Shown: piece after piece, positions 63,966-64,000 of the stretch
Layout: the number at the start of each line of letters is the position of its first letter
Position numbering within the stretch: the stretch's first letter is position 1
NCBI RefSeq assembly: GCF_001310815.1
Contig: NZ_BAZK01000017.1
Span: 45,739-109,738 of the forward strand
DNA length: 64,000 nucleotides
Direction of reading: 5' to 3'
Origin: Pseudovibrio denitrificans JCM 12308
Lineage (GTDB): Bacteria > Pseudomonadota > Alphaproteobacteria > Rhizobiales > Stappiaceae
The notes under the pieces: model-generated
What the model was told of the DNA's origin: nothing
What the model saw: the letters and a program-made list of their open reading frames with translations, nothing else
Databases searched by the model: none
Made by a program: the position numbers and the translations under genes

Positions 63966-64000
63966 TTGGATTTATCTGTGTAAATTACCGTGAAAATTTT

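Noticed and set aside
1..64000. CRISPR arrays, tRNA, rRNA and complete insertion sequences
   Set aside because: No regularly spaced short repeats, cloverleaf with CCA-type end, rRNA core sequence or transposase gene was found by reading either strand.

Overview
The window looks like chromosomal DNA of a marine-type alphaproteobacterium of the order Hyphomicrobiales, most like the Stappiaceae (Pseudovibrio or Labrenzia relatives). This placement is inferred from gene content and moderate GC, not from a search. Supporting genes are the divergent ethylmalonyl-CoA pathway pair ecm/ccr, phaA-phaB with divergent phaR, mtgA-rpmF, a SAM-II riboswitch before metZ, long-form dcd, metX-metW next to chorismate mutase-hisC-tyrC, an IalB-like protein, and short palindromic repeats of a kind common in Rhizobiales. 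No rRNA, tRNA, CRISPR array, prophage or complete insertion sequence was seen.

Layout: 1-6.5 kb holds the end of cfa, two TM2 membrane proteins, a peroxide-defence block (ahpD, ahpC, divergent oxyR), mtgA-rpmF, and an AT-rich island with a CobT-like VWA protein. 6.5-16 kb holds a secreted carboxylesterase, the polyhydroxybutyrate genes phaB-phaA/phaR, a membrane methyltransferase, a HAD hydrolase, a GlcG-family protein and a gamma-glutamyltransferase. 16-25.5 kb holds yigZ, dcd, riboswitch-controlled metZ, membrane and beta-barrel proteins, a YcaQ-type glycosylase, MAPEG and methyltransferase genes. 25.5-37.5 kb holds argG, gloB, metX-metW, the aromatic and histidine amino-acid genes, sodC and a fatty-acid hydroxylase-type enzyme. 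37.5-50 kb holds typA, AraC regulators, an MFS pump, folP-folK, cytochrome b561/MarR and a zinc or cadmium ATPase. 50-64 kb holds a SABATH-like methyltransferase, rlmN, ialB, trmH, xthA, secreted proteins, a Tat-exported MBL enzyme with divergent LysR, and ecm/ccr.

Two observations stand out. First, a roughly 0.45-0.5 kb element occurs twice in opposite orientations (15509-16012 on +, 35907-36348 on -). The copies are diverged but share an identical 39-nt block, several equivalent hairpins, GNRA tetraloops and two compensatory base-pair changes. This is the signature of a structured RNA, and I cannot assign it to a family I know. Second, at least fifteen otherwise intact genes carry frame breaks of one or two bases, mostly loss of one G or C from a short run. 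This is best explained by systematic base-calling error, so these genes are annotated as single CDSs spanning the break.

Functionally, carbon flow links the two ends of the window. PhaA and PhaB make acetoacetyl-CoA and 3-hydroxybutyryl-CoA, which feed either PHB or, through Ccr and Ecm, the ethylmalonyl-CoA pathway. A shared TGCAATGC motif in both promoter regions suggests common control, perhaps by PhaR.
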